Source: Streptomyces zingiberis
GTDB taxonomy: Bacteria > Actinomycetota > Actinomycetes > Streptomycetales > Streptomycetaceae
Direction of reading: 5' to 3'
Assembly (NCBI RefSeq): GCF_012034935.1
Contig: NZ_JAATEN010000011.1
Coordinates: 62,001-126,000 of the forward strand
Length of the DNA: 64,000 bases
The notes under the pieces are model-generated. The model searched no databases. It was not told where the DNA came from and saw only the letters and a program-made list of their open reading frames with translations. This document shows, in pieces, positions 62,472-64,000 of this stretch; the stretch's first letter is position 1; each line of letters starts with the position of its first letter. The translations under genes and the position numbers were made by a program.

Positions 62472-63119
62472 ATGGGATGGAAGCGGTGGGCTGCGTCGAA
62501 GCGCCTCAAGCCGGGAGACGGCAGGGCATTGCAGCGGTTCCGCTGGTGGCAGCTGCCCCTGCGCTCCCTGTTCTGGCTACGGCTTCCCGGTGCCGACGGG
62601 CACGCCCGCCTGCACGCCGTCGACGTACGGCACTGGGCGCGGTTGGGCAACAGCAAGATCCGGGCGCATCTGTTCCTGGACGGCAGGCACGTGGCCCAGT
62701 CGACCTTGCCCGCGGTCTTCCCCGTCGACGGCGGTGTCATCGAGGTGGCCATGAGTAACTACGGCATCCGGCGCTGCCACTACCGCCCCTCGGACGGACA
62801 GCCGCGTCAGCTCACGCCCGACCCGGCCTCGGCGGAGGGACGGCGGGCGCGCTTCGGTGACCGCCATCCGGGACTGAGCCGGGCGATCGCCATCGGATCG
62901 GTGCTGCTGCTCGTCATCGGTGTAGGCCTGAACCTGGTCCAGCTCGTCGAACCTGTCTCTCAGATTCCTCCCGTCGCGCAGCGGGTCGGAACGTTCGAGT
63001 CGCCGATACACCTGCCGGTCTGGCTGAACCTCGTCCTGGGGGGCGGGGCCGTTCTGGCGAGCATGGAGCGCGCGCTCCGCCTGCGGTACTCCTCTCTGCT
63101 CGACGCGGCCGGCCGCTGA
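62472..63119 (+). CDS. Hypothetical membrane protein under TetR control
   Basis: 215 aa. The first ~130 residues are soluble and basic (MGWKRWAASKRLKPGDGRAL), with beta-like segments LHAVDVRHWARLG and SKIRAHLFLDGRHVAQSTLP and VIEVAMSNYGIRRCHY. Two membrane helices follow (about 137-158, AIAIGSVLLLVIGVGLNLVQ; and 183-201, LPVWLNLVLGGGAVLASM). AGGAGGGG lies 8 nt before the ATG. I do not recognise the family. Its divergent pairing with a TetR regulator and the operator array suggests inducible expression, perhaps in response to a membrane-active compound; that is inference. Confidence 0.8.
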   Translation: MGWKRWAASKRLKPGDGRALQRFRWWQLPLRSLFWLRLPGADGHARLHAVDVRHWARLGNSKIRAHLFLDGRHVAQSTLPAVFPVDGGVIEVAMSNYGIRRCHYRPSDGQPRQLTPDPASAEGRRARFGDRHPGLSRAIAIGSVLLLVIGVGLNLVQLVEPVSQIPPVAQRVGTFESPIHLPVWLNLVLGGGAVLASMERALRLRYSSLLDAAGR

Positions 63120-63376
63120 CCCCTCGACGTGAGCCGCGTCCGCCGCCTGCCCTGGCAGGAGGCCCGGCTCGAACACCACGACCGCACAGGGCGCACCCCC
63201 GCCCGGAGATCCACCGGCCGAGGACCGCCGGCCTGGCCCCGCCCCGACAACCCCGGCGCACGCCGGACGCGGCATGTCGTGCGCCGGAGCAGAACGTCAC
63301 CGGTGGCGCGCTCACCGCCGGGGTGTGTCCACGTGATCGCGCCTCCGGCGGCCGCGGTGGCGATCCCGCCCATGCC

Positions 63377-64000
63377 TCACACGGGCGCGGAACCGGCATC
63401 GGCGGCCGGGGTGGGGAGTGGTGTGGCGGCGAAGACGCAGTCCGGGTCGACCGCGGACTTCACGGCGAGCAGACGTTCGGTGTTCGGCCCGTAGGAGTTC
63501 GCCACCTGGTCGGGGGTCTCCGGACCCAGGAAGTTCACGTAACCGCCCGGCAGGGAGAAGGGCTCGAGGGCCGCGTGCAGCTCTTCCAGCCAGCGCAGGT
63601 GCGGGGACCTGCCGCCGCCCGCGCTGTCGCTGCCGTCGCTGTCCTCCCACATCGAGATCAGCTCGACCATGAGGTGCGGTGAGCGTCGGCCGAACGCGGC
63701 CGAACCGACAGATGGACGGGTGGCGGCACCATGGAACTGATGCCACACCATCGCGGAGAACGGTGAGGTGAACCCATGGGCGGCCTGTTCCAGGACGGTC
63801 GCCATGGAGCCGGAGAGGCTCCGGACGCTCCGGGTGCGGATGGCGCCCCTGCGCCCGGGTGGGAACATGGCGTCCGTCGCGGCCAGTGTCGCGGAACGGG
63901 CGACCGGCCCGACCTCGGTCAGCACGGGTGTACCGAGTCGGCCCAGGGCGCGCACCGGGCCGTTCCCGGCGTTCCCCACCGCGGGATCCCCCGACCAGGT
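63377..64000 (-). CDS. FAD-linked oxidoreductase with BBE domain, 3' part only
   Basis: Partial gene: the reading frame continues past the window end (the last codons read TWSGDPA before the first in-window GTG at 63979), so the N-terminal FAD-binding domain is missing. The visible ~207 residues hold part of the substrate domain and the berberine-bridge-enzyme-like C-terminus: GGYVNFLGPETPDQVANSYG, then ERLLAVKSAVDPDCVFAATP, the BBE pattern Y-x-N-(Y/F) ... L-x-x-(L/V)-K-x-x-(Y/V)-DP-x-x-(L/V)-F. Usually these are secondary-metabolism or sugar oxidases with covalent FAD. Transcribed toward the membrane-protein gene. Confidence 0.85.
   Translation of the reverse strand, partial: TWSGDPAVGNAGNGPVRALGRLGTPVLTEVGPVARSATLAATDAMFPPGRRGAIRTRSVRSLSGSMATVLEQAAHGFTSPFSAMVWHQFHGAATRPSVGSAAFGRRSPHLMVELISMWEDSDGSDSAGGGRSPHLRWLEELHAALEPFSLPGGYVNFLGPETPDQVANSYGPNTERLLAVKSAVDPDCVFAATPLPTPAADAGSAPV

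Overview
This is a very GC-rich segment of a Streptomyces (or very closely related actinomycete) chromosome. Coding regions show strong third-position G/C bias, with many GTG and some TTG starts. The gene content is diagnostic: whiH next to hrdB, the topoisomerase IV pair parE/parC, ptsH, sepH and cutRS occur in the order I remember for the conserved core of Streptomyces coelicolor. The window is mostly housekeeping and developmental core. I see no transposon, integrase, CRISPR array, rRNA or tRNA gene.

Layout. 0.7-9.6 kb: AraC regulator, a RecQ-like helicase with a phosphoribosyltransferase-like tail, a DUF4192 protein, a coupled TPR protein/polyprenyl diphosphate synthase pair and a Nudix protein with a winged-helix-like tail. 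9.8-16.9 kb: whiH (sporulation GntR regulator), hrdB (principal sigma factor), a secreted trypsin-like protease, a small zinc-ribbon protein and parE. 17-22 kb: an iron-box-controlled sucrase/ferredoxin-like protein and a CobW GTPase lie between parE and parC. 22.6-28.6 kb: two coupled M16 peptidases (one catalytic, one degenerate), an M23 cell-wall peptidase under a c-di-AMP riboswitch, a GntR regulator, and ptsH (HPr) with a DasR-type operator. 28.8-38.2 kb: a GNAT/acyl-CoA ligase fusion, DUF5998, a phosphodiesterase-like protein, thymidine kinase, a VOC protein, a sulfurtransferase and sepH. 38.7-46.2 kb: a lactone-oxidase-like flavoprotein overlapping an MFS transporter gene, (coproporphyrin) ferrochelatase, an inositol monophosphatase family protein, a 59-aa conserved-looking protein and the CutRS two-component system. 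46.6-55.5 kb: small conserved actinobacterial genes, dut, DUF3710, kdpDE, an OB-fold protein and DUF3159. 55.8-59.6 kb: two RCK/TrkA proteins divergent from a KimA-like APC permease. 59.9-64 kb: a TrmA/RumA-type RNA methyltransferase, a TetR regulator divergent from a small membrane protein across an operator array, and the 3' part of an FAD/BBE oxidoreductase cut by the window end.

How the parts connect. Three themes stand out. First, development and cell-cycle control: whiH, hrdB, topoisomerase IV and sepH, with candidate WhiG, ECF (ShbA-type) and BldD sites. Second, envelope and osmotic/potassium homeostasis: c-di-AMP riboswitch-M23 peptidase, KdpDE, two RCK subunits, a KimA-like permease and CutRS. 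Third, metal and redox: iron-box ferredoxin, CobW and ferrochelatase. Many intergenic regions carry strong hairpin terminators, several carry short tandem repeats of 7-15 bp, and about nine genes have a -10-like hexamer only 6-8 nt before the start codon, which suggests leaderless transcripts. All functional calls come from reading motifs; no database search was run.
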